From NCBI GenBank assembly GCA_026388215.1, contig JAPLKF010000010.1:1-39376 (forward strand): a stretch of 39,376 nt of DNA, read 5' to 3'. The notes under the pieces are model-generated. The model searched no databases and was not told the DNA's origin. It saw only the letters and a program-made list of their open reading frames with translations. Source of the DNA: Pseudomonadota bacterium (GTDB taxonomy: Bacteria; Desulfobacterota; Syntrophorhabdia; Syntrophorhabdales; Syntrophorhabdaceae). Shown one piece after another: positions 1 to 8,364 of the stretch; the stretch's first letter is position 1, and every line of letters starts with the position of its first letter. The translations under genes and the position numbers were made by a program.

Positions 1-413
1 CCTGTGATAATAATGACAGGCATAAGTACAAGCATAACGGAAAGGTATGTAAGTTTTTGGAGGGGATTAAATTTTTCATCTATGGATGGCGTGAAAGGAT
101 TTTTCATACCCCTAAACATATAAAATATATAGAATAAGGCCCGTTTGGGCATACCTTTAACATCTTTTATGTGAATAAAATAATACCTCTTCAATCCACC
201 GCTCAAAAGGTAGTAGAAAAACCAAAAGATGTAGGAAGCGAGCAGGGCAAAACCTAAATACTTATGAAGTGACACAATATGACCGTACTTGAGGAATAGA
301 CCGCTTCCGAGGATTCTCAGCTCTATCCCCGTAATGGTAAGCGTTATGATAATTAGGGCATTTATCCAATGCCATATTCTTACTGGTAATGGATACAGGT
401 AAGGCCTGCTCAT
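1..413 (-). CDS. Cytochrome b561-like membrane subunit (partial, C-terminus beyond window)
   Basis: The reading frame runs leftward from an ATG at 413 and leaves the window at base 1, so only about 137 N-terminal residues are visible. It begins MSRPYLYPLPVRIWHWINAL, the usual start of di-heme cytochrome b561 / Ni-Fe hydrogenase cytochrome b / thiosulfate reductase cytochrome b subunits. A histidine in RIWHW and another in the second hydrophobic segment (SLHKYLGF) are candidate heme b ligands. At least two membrane helices are visible, with a third beginning at the edge. Its ATG overlaps the TGA of the upstream multiheme cytochrome (ATGA), so the two are translationally coupled and probably form one membrane complex passing electrons between quinone and periplasmic hemes. 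The exact partner enzyme cannot be told from this fragment. Confidence 0.8.
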   Translation of the reverse strand, partial: MSRPYLYPLPVRIWHWINALIIITLTITGIELRILGSGLFLKYGHIVSLHKYLGFALLASYIFWFFYYLLSGGLKRYYFIHIKDVKGMPKRALFYIFYMFRGMKNPFTPSIDEKFNPLQKLTYLSVMLVLMPVIIIT

Positions 414-2176
414 CGTTTAAATATAACCCTCGCTACTGTGTGCATTATAATGAGAAACAGGACAATAATTATAAGCGCAATCCCTGATATGTCAATCCAT
501 TTAAAGCCCAGTTCCTTCATGTATTCGATACGCTCTTTCTGTCCCATCTTAAACAATTTGTTTAAATCTTCTGTTTTTATCCTCTCCTCTCCCAGAAGAC
601 ATATATCAATAAAGGTGGAGACGGGGAATGCCGATAATATTGTACCTTTTATTGGTATATAAACATGCTGTCCCTTTTCCGGCAGGATAAGGAACATCGA
701 GTCGTAGAAGGGGGCGTGTTCAGAATGGCATGTTGTGCATACCCTTTCTTTTGATCTTTTTACGGAATGATCGTGATAGACCTTTGTAACAATAATAGAA
801 CTCCCTATAAACAGGTCTTTTTGCAATTTCTTTTTTAGTTCAACAAAAAATGTTGCCAGCTCCTCTGAGATAATGGTACCATCCATATCCTTGTCAATAA
901 AACCTTTTATCTTTACATCCTTGCCATATATGTTGGTCAAATCATCATATGTGAGTGCTACGTCCTTATCGCCTTTTCTAATGCCAAAATATAACACGAT
1001 ACTTTTTGTAGAATTTGGGCTATGACAGGTGGAACACTCAAGGTGGTCAAAATGCATGATGGTATTGGGTAGCCATTTATGTTTGTTGATATAATCTTTA
1101 TGGCATCTTGAACAAACCGTAAGCCGTTCCTTTGAATCAAACTCTTTATATGCTTTTATGCTATGAGGATTATGGCAATCAGTACACTTTGTAGCACCCT
1201 TTTTTGCATGGGGGGTGTCCTTGTAAATTCCATACAACTCATCATGGCAGCTGATACATATGCTGTCATTAATATGCTTTTGAGAGATATGGCAGTCATA
1301 ACATTCAATCCCCTTCTTTCCATGCACCGTTTCCTTGTATTTCGTTATGGAGGGAAGTTTGGGAATGAAAATCTTTGATTCAATGGGAATTTCATAGGAG
1401 ATAATCCCTGAGAATTTCAATCGTGCATCACTAAATAGCCCTCTGTCTGTATGACAGTTTTTACAGGCTATTGGTTTTTGGGTAATTCCGTGCACACTAC
1501 CCTTTGAATAATATTTTACATCTATTCTATATGCACCTTTTAGATTTTTTGAGAGAAATGTTTGAATGTTATCCCATTCCCCCCCGTCTATCATGTTGTT
1601 GCCATCAAGGTCAAATGTCTGCCTTTTTACCGCTTTACCTTCTTTTATATGTATTCCAACCTCGACCTCGCTCGTTACCGCTTTCCCGTGACACGCAATG
1701 CACTCCAACACACCCAAGTGCTTTTCCCTTGAAGGCAACGATTTATGTGTAATAGTTGTGTGGCATGACGTGCAGCCCTTCGTTTCTTTATCGAGGAAAT
1801 GCACATCGTGACAACCCTTGCAGTCAAGCCTTTTTGCTTCGTGAATATTTTTGCTGTATATCTCTGTAATCTCTTTGTGACACGTCTCACATGATGGCCT
1901 TAAAAGCTTTTCTTTGTGGGGGATAGAACTTATGTCATCATGGCAATCGACACAGGAAATACCTCTATGTGCAAAGCCTTTATAATTATTATGGCACTCA
2001 AAACAGTCTTCCGATTTGATTGTACTATGTAAAGACAGGGGAATTAATAAAAGGATCAGTAGAACGACTCCCACAATGTTGATGCTAACAGAAGAGGTAT
2101 GCCTTGTAAATAGTATTTGGGGAAACAGGGCTAAAATGCCTCCCTTAAAATGTACTCTTACATATATATGGTACAT
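410..2176 (-). CDS. 13-heme membrane-anchored cytochrome c with two EF-hand loops
   Basis: The 588-residue product has thirteen CxxCH heme c motifs (first at residue 58, last at 480-484). It has an N-terminal hydrophobic anchor or signal (about 33-50) and a C-terminal membrane helix (about 564-583), so the hemes should lie in the periplasm. Two canonical calcium-binding EF-hand loops are visible: DLDGNNMIDGGE (189-200) and DKDMDGTIISEE (428-439). Each sits in a heme-free insert followed by a similar stretch leading to the next heme, which suggests an internal duplication. The gene is coupled by ATGA to a cytochrome b561-like subunit, and the pair looks like a quinol:cytochrome electron conduit. 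No close named family (NrfA, HAO, OmcS) is recognised. The start is the first ATG in the frame; no strong ribosome site precedes it, so a slightly later start is possible. Confidence 0.85.
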   Translation of the reverse strand: MYHIYVRVHFKGGILALFPQILFTRHTSSVSINIVGVVLLILLLIPLSLHSTIKSEDCFECHNNYKGFAHRGISCVDCHDDISSIPHKEKLLRPSCETCHKEITEIYSKNIHEAKRLDCKGCHDVHFLDKETKGCTSCHTTITHKSLPSREKHLGVLECIACHGKAVTSEVEVGIHIKEGKAVKRQTFDLDGNNMIDGGEWDNIQTFLSKNLKGAYRIDVKYYSKGSVHGITQKPIACKNCHTDRGLFSDARLKFSGIISYEIPIESKIFIPKLPSITKYKETVHGKKGIECYDCHISQKHINDSICISCHDELYGIYKDTPHAKKGATKCTDCHNPHSIKAYKEFDSKERLTVCSRCHKDYINKHKWLPNTIMHFDHLECSTCHSPNSTKSIVLYFGIRKGDKDVALTYDDLTNIYGKDVKIKGFIDKDMDGTIISEELATFFVELKKKLQKDLFIGSSIIVTKVYHDHSVKRSKERVCTTCHSEHAPFYDSMFLILPEKGQHVYIPIKGTILSAFPVSTFIDICLLGEERIKTEDLNKLFKMGQKERIEYMKELGFKWIDISGIALIIIVLFLIIMHTVARVIFKR

Positions 2177-2266
2177 ATTATCACAAGGAAGTTTTTTGAA
2201 GTAATAAAATTTAACTCTTTGACTATGATAATCGAAAAGTGATATTTCTATATTAGGAGGTAAAAC

Positions 2267-2464
2267 ATGTTTGGTCTTGGTATGCCTGAGCTTATAGTAA
2301 TAATGGTTATAGTCCTGATTATCTTTGGGGCAGGCAAGCTTCCAGAAATAGGAGGGGCAATCGGGAAGGGTATAAAGAGTTTTAAAAAATCAATGAAAGA
2401 ACCCGATGAGATAGACATTACACCAAAAGATGACAAGGATAAAGAAACACCCGAGAAACAGTGA
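2267..2464 (+). CDS. tatA: Sec-independent translocase subunit TatA
   Basis: A 65-residue protein with the TatA/E layout: a short N-terminal hydrophobic helix (about residues 7-21), the [10 protein letters not shown] hinge, an amphipathic helix with [11 protein letters not shown], and a charged, disordered tail. TatA oligomers form the pore of the twin-arginine translocase for folded proteins. A good ribosome site (AGGAGG) lies 6-7 bases before the ATG. A TTGACT box at 2219-2224 is a possible -35, but no convincing -10 is seen. The stop codon lies inside a small inverted repeat (2461-2490). tatC is encoded about 7 kb downstream rather than next door, and no tatB is seen. Confidence 0.93.
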   Translation: MFGLGMPELIVIMVIVLIIFGAGKLPEIGGAIGKGIKSFKKSMKEPDEIDITPKDDKDKETPEKQ

Positions 2465-2490
2465 ATAGCAGTTAGTAAAAGACTATTCAC
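2461..2490. repeat. 7-bp inverted repeat over the tatA stop codon
   Basis: GTGAATA (2461-2467) and TATTCAC (2484-2490) are perfect inverted arms around a 16-base loop and include the tatA TGA. The arm sequence is the same heptamer that recurs in tandem at 10803-10817, so this looks like a small member of the heptamer-phased repeat family. It could act as a weak stem at the end of the tatA message, but it lacks a terminator T-run. Confidence 0.5.
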
Positions 2491-2558
2491 TTCGCGGCCT
2501 TCACCAATTTAAGACTTTAACACTTGATAACTTCTCTATATAAGAATAAAATTCTCCC

Positions 2559-3524
2559 ATGGAAATCCTGAACGGTTTTGAACCGACGTCGATAGAAAAA
2601 GCCGTTGAATTGTTGAGGAGAGGAGATGTCGTTGCCTTTCCTACAGAGACCGTTTACGGTCTTGGGGCAGATGCACTAAACCCTTATGGAGTTGCAAAGA
2701 TATTTGAAATTAAAAAGAGACCGAGGTTTGATCCACTTATAGTCCATATTGGCGAGAAAGATTGGATATTTAAGTTTGCGGAAAACATTCCTCCAGAGAC
2801 CACAAGGTTAATTGACAAATTCTGGCCAGGTCCACTGACGATAATTCTAAACAAAAAGGATGTTATACCTGATATTGTAACTGCCGGTCTTCCAACTATG
2901 GGTATGAGGATGCCATCCCACCCAGTAGCACTAAACCTGATAAGGGCCTTAAGAAACCCTATAGCCGCGCCAAGCGCCAATCCTTTTGGATACATGAGCC
3001 CTACAAAGGCGGCACATGTTGCAAAAATGTTCGAAAATGAACTGTCATTAATACTGGATGGAGGTAGTAGCACGTTTGGTATAGAATCTACAATAATATC
3101 AATTAAAGAAAACAAGATTTATATCCGAAGACATGGGGCTGTGAGTCTAGAGGAGCTTTCTGAAATAGCAGAAGTTATACATGAAGAAAAAAAGGATGGC
3201 CAATGTGAGGTGCCAGGTGAGTTGCCATATCACTATGCCCCTCATAAACCATTAAGGATTGTGAGTTTCCCTGGTGAAGTAAAAATAGCCAACTCCTCCC
3301 TTCTTGCATTTAAAAAAACTGAAAAAACCCCTCTATCAAAGTACGTAAAATACCTATCTCAGAGGGGTGATATGAGAGAGGCAGCCGCAAACTTCTTTTC
3401 ATACCTTATAGAATTAGACCGTGAAGACGTTGATATTATTTATGCTGAGAAGATACCAGAAGTGGGTCTTGGTAAAGCCATGATGGAACGGCTAAAGAAG
3501 GCAGCAAAAAATGTAGGAATATAA
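2559..3524 (+). CDS. L-threonylcarbamoyladenylate synthase (Sua5/YrdC/YwlC family)
   Basis: The 321-residue protein makes threonylcarbamoyl-AMP from threonine, bicarbonate and ATP, the first step of the t6A modification of ANN-decoding tRNAs. The YrdC domain fills about residues 8-205, with the GDVVAFPTETVYGLGADA motif near the N-terminus, a KRP motif, and the SANPFG and STFGIESTI segments. A linker containing PGELPYHYAPHKP and a C-terminal Sua5 domain (about 220-321) make this the long Sua5 form rather than the short TsaC form. The ATG at 2559 gives the usual N-terminus. It lies about 95 bases after tatA on the same strand. Confidence 0.95.
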   Translation: MEILNGFEPTSIEKAVELLRRGDVVAFPTETVYGLGADALNPYGVAKIFEIKKRPRFDPLIVHIGEKDWIFKFAENIPPETTRLIDKFWPGPLTIILNKKDVIPDIVTAGLPTMGMRMPSHPVALNLIRALRNPIAAPSANPFGYMSPTKAAHVAKMFENELSLILDGGSSTFGIESTIISIKENKIYIRRHGAVSLEELSEIAEVIHEEKKDGQCEVPGELPYHYAPHKPLRIVSFPGEVKIANSSLLAFKKTEKTPLSKYVKYLSQRGDMREAAANFFSYLIELDREDVDIIYAEKIPEVGLGKAMMERLKKAAKNVGI

Positions 3525-3699
3525 CCCGTTGATAATTTTGATAATTCGTGCTAACTTAATTTGCATGAGAAAGAAGATATTAACATATTCAGTTTTTCAA
3601 ATAATACTTGATAACATTGGTTTTTTTAATTGCACGGGTATTAAGCGTAACAATAAAATAATATACAATATCAATAAGTTAGAGGCACTTCCCTACGAC

Positions 3700-3733
3700 T
3701 TTTTCACAGCTTTTCCACAAAAATTGTGGAAAA
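3700..3733. other. Cluster of three DnaA-box-like 9-mers, including a perfect palindrome
   Basis: TTTTTCACA (3700-3708), TTTTCCACA (3711-3719) and, on the other strand, TTTTCCACA read as TGTGGAAAA (3725-3733) all fit the relaxed DnaA-box consensus TTWTNCACA. The last two are part of a perfect 10-bp inverted repeat (3711-3720 / 3724-3733) with an AAA centre. The preceding 170 bases (3525-3695) are strongly AT-rich. This resembles pieces of bacterial replication origins, but it could also be a DnaA-regulated promoter or a chance hairpin. No dnaA, dnaN or parAB genes are nearby. Confidence 0.35.
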
Positions 3734-4041
3734 CTGCAAAAACTCCAATCTTTTTAAAAACATGCTCTATTCTGCTCTGTATGCTTGTTCTCTATTCCTG
3801 TACTTATCTAAAGAGTACCAAAAAGGCAGGCAACCCTGCTTTGGAAAATACTGTGATATCCATGAATGAAGAAGAAGTGAAAAAGAAGCTTGGAGAGCCG
3901 GACATGGTAAGCAAAACACCTGACAACCATATTGTATGGACATATAGGCCTTCATGGAAGATTATGCCAAATAATAAAGATACTATTTATATTGAATTCG
4001 AGGACGGTAAGGTTATAAAAATAATTAAAGCGAAAAAGTAA
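3724..4041 (+). CDS. Small BamE/SmpA-like lipoprotein
   Basis: The frame is open from 3529, but the coding signal begins late. A TTG at 3724 gives a lysine-containing start, a hydrophobic stretch and a lipobox LYSC about 25 residues in, so the mature lipoprotein would be about 80 residues. The region MNEEEVKKKLGEPDMVS followed by a WTYR strand and IEFEDGKVIKI resembles the BamE/SmpA/OmlA domain, which helps the beta-barrel assembly machine in the outer membrane. No clear ribosome site is seen before the TTG, and the codon lies inside the 3711-3733 palindrome, so the start is uncertain. The next gene begins 8 bases after its stop. Confidence 0.6.
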   Translation: MWKTAKTPIFLKTCSILLCMLVLYSCTYLKSTKKAGNPALENTVISMNEEEVKKKLGEPDMVSKTPDNHIVWTYRPSWKIMPNNKDTIYIEFEDGKVIKIIKAKK

Positions 4042-4049
4042 GGTGAGCC

Positions 4050-4286
4050 ATGATATGTGAAAAATGTGCAAGTGAAATCGAAACTGTTGTATGTAAAAAC
4101 TGTGGCGGGACTGTAATAAGGCTTGGTCCTTATTGTTATGCATGCGGAGAGGAGTTTGAGGAGGAACAAGAGGAAACAAACGATTTTTCTGACAGGACAC
4201 TTTGCAGCGACGGGACATGCATTGGCATCATCAATGAACAGGGGGTTTGTAAGATATGCGGAAAACCCTATACACAGGAATCGTAA
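4050..4286 (+). CDS. Small double-zinc-ribbon protein
   Basis: A 78-residue acidic protein with paired cysteines: CEKC (3-6), CKNC (about 15-18), CYAC (about 29-32), then CSDGTC and CKIC in the C-terminal part. This pattern fits two zinc-ribbon folds like those of many small prokaryotic proteins of unknown role. A ribosome site (AAGGTGAG) lies just before the ATG. The gene starts 8 bases after the BamE-like gene and overlaps the next lipoprotein gene by 31 bases, so the three are probably co-transcribed with ftsY. No specific function can be given. Confidence 0.75.
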   Translation: MICEKCASEIETVVCKNCGGTVIRLGPYCYACGEEFEEEQEETNDFSDRTLCSDGTCIGIINEQGVCKICGKPYTQES

Positions 4287-4819
4287 TAACCACTTTTCTT
4301 TTCTTTTTTGCTTCGTGCTCAAGGCCCTATCTCATCTATTCACAGAACATGTTTGTTGGAAAAGAGCTCTTTAAGCAAAAAGAGTATGAAGGGGCAAAGA
4401 AGCACTTTCAGGAAGCGTCAGAAAATCAGAAAGACTCTATCTCCCTCACGTATCTTGCAATAGTAAGTTATAAAATGAACGATATAGAAAATGCGGAAAG
4501 ACTTATAAAGGAAGCTGAGAAGATGAATGACAACATTTACTATTTACGTACCATCGGTTATAAGGCAATTATTTTATTAAATAAGGATAAAAAGGCAGGA
4601 CTTTTGGCCCTAAAGGACTACCTGGATTATTACAAACACCATTACCCGCTTATGACTATACAGGAGATTGAAAAGATATGGATGGAAGGGACAATAGACA
4701 TGGGTAATCTTGAGACACTTATGGAAGAGCAAATATCATGGTATGAAGATGAGATGGAACAGTATTTAAGTACTGGAACGGGTTTTTATGATGCAATTTC
4801 GGGTAGTGATAGACCTTAA
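4256..4819 (+). CDS. Lipoprotein with TPR-like repeats
   Basis: The 187-residue product begins MRKTLYTGIVITTFLFFFAS followed by a cysteine: a charged N-region, a hydrophobic core and a clean FASC lipobox, so it is an exported lipoprotein. The mature part has helix pairs with TPR spacing (GKELFKQKEYEGAKKHFQEA, then YLAIVSYKMNDIENAERLIKEA), which usually mediate protein contacts. The C-terminal third is acidic and ends without a recognised domain. It overlaps the zinc-ribbon gene by 31 bases and ends 23 bases before ftsY. The role is unknown; an envelope scaffold function is a guess from the TPR content. Confidence 0.8.
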   Translation: MRKTLYTGIVITTFLFFFASCSRPYLIYSQNMFVGKELFKQKEYEGAKKHFQEASENQKDSISLTYLAIVSYKMNDIENAERLIKEAEKMNDNIYYLRTIGYKAIILLNKDKKAGLLALKDYLDYYKHHYPLMTIQEIEKIWMEGTIDMGNLETLMEEQISWYEDEMEQYLSTGTGFYDAISGSDRP

Positions 4820-4842
4820 TAGAAACGATTGTGTGACCATAA

Positions 4843-5751
4843 ATGGGTATATTTGATAAGATAAAAGATGGTTTATCCAAAACAAGAGATCAGTTAGTAA
4901 CAAGGATAGAATGGGTTATAAAAGGAAAGACTATAGATGAAGGCGTGTTTGATGAGATTGAAGAGGCTGTAATTCTCTCTGACGCAGGGCTTGAAACTAC
5001 CGAACTTCTCATAAATTCCTTAAAAGAAAAATGGAAAAGGGGTCAGATAAAAACTTCTGATGATATTGGCTTGGCTATGATAGAAGAAACAGAGAAGCTT
5101 CTGCTACCCGTTGAGGAAGCCATGGTAATAGATAGCAATCGGCCCTTTGTAGTACTCGCACTTGGTGTAAACGGTGTGGGCAAAACAACCACTATAGCTA
5201 AAATAGCCAGCATGTATCGTGATTCAGGAAAGAAGGTCATGCTTGGTGCCTGCGATACATTCAGGGCAGCAGCGGTTGAACAGCTTGAAGTATGGGCAAA
5301 AAGGTTGGATATCGATGTGATAAAACAAAAGGAAGGTTCAGACCCTGCTGCAGTAGCCTATGATGCAACAAAGGCTGCAAAGGCAAGGGATATAGACATA
5401 CTGATACTTGATACAGCAGGCAGGCTACACACAAAGGTAAACCTGATGGAAGAGATGAAGAAGATAAAGAGGGTTGTTGGCAAAGAAATAGATGGAGCTC
5501 CCCACGAAACCATGCTTATTCTTGATGCAACGAACGGACAGAATGTAATTGCCCAGGCAAAAAAATTCGATGAAGCACTTAATATAACAGGTATCGTGGT
5601 CACAAAACTCGATGGAACAGCAAAGGGTGGTTTTATCCTGCCTATCGCCCATATATTGAAGATTCCGATAAGATTTATAGGGGTTGGTGAAAAGCTCGAC
5701 GACCTCGTGCCTTTCAATGCAAAAGATTTCTCTAAAGCCCTCTTCAAATAA
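4843..5751 (+). CDS. ftsY: Signal recognition particle receptor FtsY
   Basis: A 302-residue SRP GTPase that docks ribosome-nascent chain-SRP complexes at the inner membrane. The N domain (about 1-85) is followed by the G domain with the P-loop GVNGVGKTTT, the DTFRAAAVEQL motif, DTAGR, TKLDGTAKGG and the C-terminal GVGEKLDDL motif. The acidic A domain of the E. coli protein is missing and the protein begins directly with an amphipathic lipid-binding helix (MGIFDKIKDGLSKTRDQL), as in many bacteria. It is the last gene of this plus-strand group and converges on the ATPase gene with a 45-base gap. Confidence 0.97.
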   Translation: MGIFDKIKDGLSKTRDQLVTRIEWVIKGKTIDEGVFDEIEEAVILSDAGLETTELLINSLKEKWKRGQIKTSDDIGLAMIEETEKLLLPVEEAMVIDSNRPFVVLALGVNGVGKTTTIAKIASMYRDSGKKVMLGACDTFRAAAVEQLEVWAKRLDIDVIKQKEGSDPAAVAYDATKAAKARDIDILILDTAGRLHTKVNLMEEMKKIKRVVGKEIDGAPHETMLILDATNGQNVIAQAKKFDEALNITGIVVTKLDGTAKGGFILPIAHILKIPIRFIGVGEKLDDLVPFNAKDFSKALFK

Positions 5752-5761
5752 CTCTCAGGGA

Positions 5762-5835
5762 TTATAAAGATATCAAGATTTAAGATTTCTAAGATTCTAG
5801 GGCATTACAAGCCTTGAGCCCTTGAACCTTCTATT
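5762..5835. repeat. Heptamer-phased array at the ftsY/ATPase convergence
   Basis: Read on the minus strand, successive 7-base units are variants of AATCTTN and AGGTTCA-like words (for example aggttca, agggctc, aaggctt, then tcttaga, aatctta, aatcttg, atatctt). The array fills the short gap between ftsY and the ATPase and runs into the ATPase gene, where it encodes the last residues (FKGSRLVMP and stop). It belongs to the same 7-base-period family seen at several other gene borders of the window. Confidence 0.55.
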
Positions 5836-8364
5836 TAACATCTTAAGTACCTCGAACCACATTATACTCAATACACCGGCACCCAGACAGATTGTTAGGT
5901 CAACGGGGTGTAGTTTGGAAAAACGGAATAAATCACGCAGGAATGGAAAGTAGAGAACCATCCCGAGAAAGAGAAGTGTGCCACCCACAACCCACCATAA
6001 TGCCTTATTCGGCGCTTGTAGCGTAGAAATTATTGTACGTGACCATGAGCGATTCGTTAATATTAACCCGAGGTTTGCAATTATCAGGGTGCAAAATGTT
6101 AATGCCCTGGCATCTAATTCACCCTGCCCACGGTACATAGCGATATAAAAAACGGCAAGTATAATTAAAAGTACAACTACCCCCTGGAGGATGCATAAGG
6201 CTAAAGTCTTAATGCCAAATAGTGATTCTTTTGGGTTTCGTGGTGGGTGGTTCATTATGCCTACCTCATCAGGTTCTGCTTCAAAAATAATTGAACAGGC
6301 AGGGTCAATAATCAATTCGAGAAACACAATGTGGACAGGTAAGAGGACAAGTGGCCAGCCCAATAGAACAGGGATTAGAGACATGCCTGCTATCGGTACA
6401 TGAATAGCAAAGATATAGGCAATTGCCTTTTTCAGGTTGTCAAAGATTCTACGTCCTGCCTTCACAGCCTGCACTATGGACGAGAAATCATCATCAAGTA
6501 GGACAAGCGCTGATGCCTCCCTTGCCACATCTGTGCCGCGTCCCCCCATGGCAATGCCGATATGCGCTGATTTTAAGGCAGGTGCATCATTTACACCATC
6601 ACCTGTCATTGCTACAATTTCACCGTTCGCTTTAAGGGCATTGACAAGCCTTAGCTTTTGCTCCGGGACTGCACGGGCAAAAATTGTTGCAGTCCTGATA
6701 CGACTTTGGAGGGTTGGGTCATCCATGCTATAGAGCTCTGGTCCGGTGATTACATCGCCTGTATCCTTAAAACCTATTTGCTTTGCTATCTGTCTCGCAG
6801 TGTCGGGATAGTCCCCTGTTATCATTATGACCTTTATGCCAGCGTTGTAACATTCTTGGATAGCATTTGTGACAGCAGGACGAATTGGATCAGCCAGTCC
6901 GATAAGCCCTAAGAATTCAAAAGTAAAATCATGCTGCTTCCCGGGCAGGGCGATCTGTTTGAATGACGCCTTTGCAACGCCAATTACCCTCAATCCATAA
7001 TTTGCCATATCGCCAACGTGTGTGAATAATGACCGTTTCTGATTCTCACCAAGATGACAGAGGTCGATGACTGATTCCGGAGCACCCTTGGCAGCTATGA
7101 CATAGTCCTGTCCATCAGGTGATTTCCAAACATGTGAAAGGGCAAGCAGGTTTTGTGATAAAGGGTATTCCCGCACAAGCTCCCAGTTATAGTGGAGGTG
7201 TTCGGTATTAGAGAGGGTATTTTCGCCTAATTCCTTTAAAGCCCTCTCCATTGGATCAAAGGGATCCTTTTGGCTTGCCAAAATACCGAACTCGACAAGT
7301 TCATGGAAGATCTCGGGCAGCGGTTCTTTTTTAATGTTGTTTATGTCGTATAATTTTCCATCAGAAAAAATTTTTGCCACGGACATCCTGTTCATAGTAA
7401 GAGTGCCAGTTTTATCCACACACAACGCTGTTGCCGAACCCAACGCCTCAATTGCAGGCACACGTCTTGTGAGCACCTGTTTTTGAGATATACGCCATGC
7501 GCCTAAGGCGAGAAAGATTGTGAACACCATCGGGAACTCTTCCGGTACAATCGCCATAGCAAGGGTTATACCTGCAAGAAATCCGTTAAGCCAGCTGCCC
7601 CTTGTTAACCAGTATATGATTACTACAAATGTACACAGAGATAAGCCAAAAAAGGCAAGGTTACGGACAAGCCTCCCTGTTTCTATCTGTAGAGAGGTCT
7701 TCTCGGGCCCAACAGTTTGCAGCACCTTGCCAATTTTCCCTATCTCTGTTTTGATGCCAGTAGTCTTAACTTCTGCAACACCATACCCGTGCACCACAAG
7801 GGTTCCAGAATATACGAAGGGTAGATCATCACCGCCAGGGTGCCCCATCTCAATATTGCCTTCACAATCGGTTTTTCTCACAGGGGCAGATTCACCCGTC
7901 AGCAGCGACTCATCTACTGAAAAATTTATGCATTGAAGGAGCACAGCATCTGCTGGTACACGGTCACCCTCTTTGAGGATTATAGTGTCACCGCGTACCA
8001 CTTCCCTGCCTGCAATGCGTTTTTGCTTGCCATCCCTGATGACGAGCGCACGCGGGCTGGATAAATCCCTCAGTGCTTCAAGGGCACGCTCTGTTTTTCG
8101 CTCCTGATAGAATGTGATACCGATGACAACAAATACAAAAAAGAGTAGCATCATTGCATCGCGCACACCACCCAATATAAGGTAAATGACACCACCAGCT
8201 ATGAGAAGGAGAAACATGGGTTCATGCATAACCTCTAATATAATAGTAAAAATACTGCGCCTTTTTGTGGAGGGGAGCTCGTTATACCCTTCTTTCTTCA
8301 ATCTATCAATCGCTTCCTGCTCCGAAAGGCCGGATATTATTTCGATGTTAAACTTATCAGGCAT
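5797..8364 (-). CDS. P2-type cation-transporting ATPase
   Basis: An 855-residue ion pump of the Ca2+/cation P-type ATPase family. Order of motifs: N-terminal cation ATPase domain (about 5-75), actuator domain with TGES (156-159), M4 with VPEEFP (274-278, the position of SERCA PEGLP), phosphorylation site DKTGTLT (Asp317), nucleotide-binding domain, then the hinge MTGDGVNDAPALK and a C-terminal membrane bundle with ELIIDPACS in M6. The M4 glutamate and M6 aspartate point to a divalent cation such as Ca2+ or Mn2+, but the PEEFP variant is not the classical SERCA motif and the ion is not certain. The start codon and ribosome site lie in an inverted repeat (8362-8381). The C-terminal residues are encoded by repeat-like DNA. 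Confidence 0.9.
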   Translation of the reverse strand: MPDKFNIEIISGLSEQEAIDRLKKEGYNELPSTKRRSIFTIILEVMHEPMFLLLIAGGVIYLILGGVRDAMMLLFFVFVVIGITFYQERKTERALEALRDLSSPRALVIRDGKQKRIAGREVVRGDTIILKEGDRVPADAVLLQCINFSVDESLLTGESAPVRKTDCEGNIEMGHPGGDDLPFVYSGTLVVHGYGVAEVKTTGIKTEIGKIGKVLQTVGPEKTSLQIETGRLVRNLAFFGLSLCTFVVIIYWLTRGSWLNGFLAGITLAMAIVPEEFPMVFTIFLALGAWRISQKQVLTRRVPAIEALGSATALCVDKTGTLTMNRMSVAKIFSDGKLYDINNIKKEPLPEIFHELVEFGILASQKDPFDPMERALKELGENTLSNTEHLHYNWELVREYPLSQNLLALSHVWKSPDGQDYVIAAKGAPESVIDLCHLGENQKRSLFTHVGDMANYGLRVIGVAKASFKQIALPGKQHDFTFEFLGLIGLADPIRPAVTNAIQECYNAGIKVIMITGDYPDTARQIAKQIGFKDTGDVITGPELYSMDDPTLQSRIRTATIFARAVPEQKLRLVNALKANGEIVAMTGDGVNDAPALKSAHIGIAMGGRGTDVAREASALVLLDDDFSSIVQAVKAGRRIFDNLKKAIAYIFAIHVPIAGMSLIPVLLGWPLVLLPVHIVFLELIIDPACSIIFEAEPDEVGIMNHPPRNPKESLFGIKTLALCILQGVVVLLIILAVFYIAMYRGQGELDARALTFCTLIIANLGLILTNRSWSRTIISTLQAPNKALWWVVGGTLLFLGMVLYFPFLRDLFRFSKLHPVDLTICLGAGVLSIMWFEVLKMLNRRFKGSRLVMP

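Noticed and set aside
3529-3723. Long N-terminal extension of the BamE-like lipoprotein
   Set aside because: The region is very AT-rich, lacks coding character and would place the lipobox 80 residues into the protein; it fits better as intergenic DNA.
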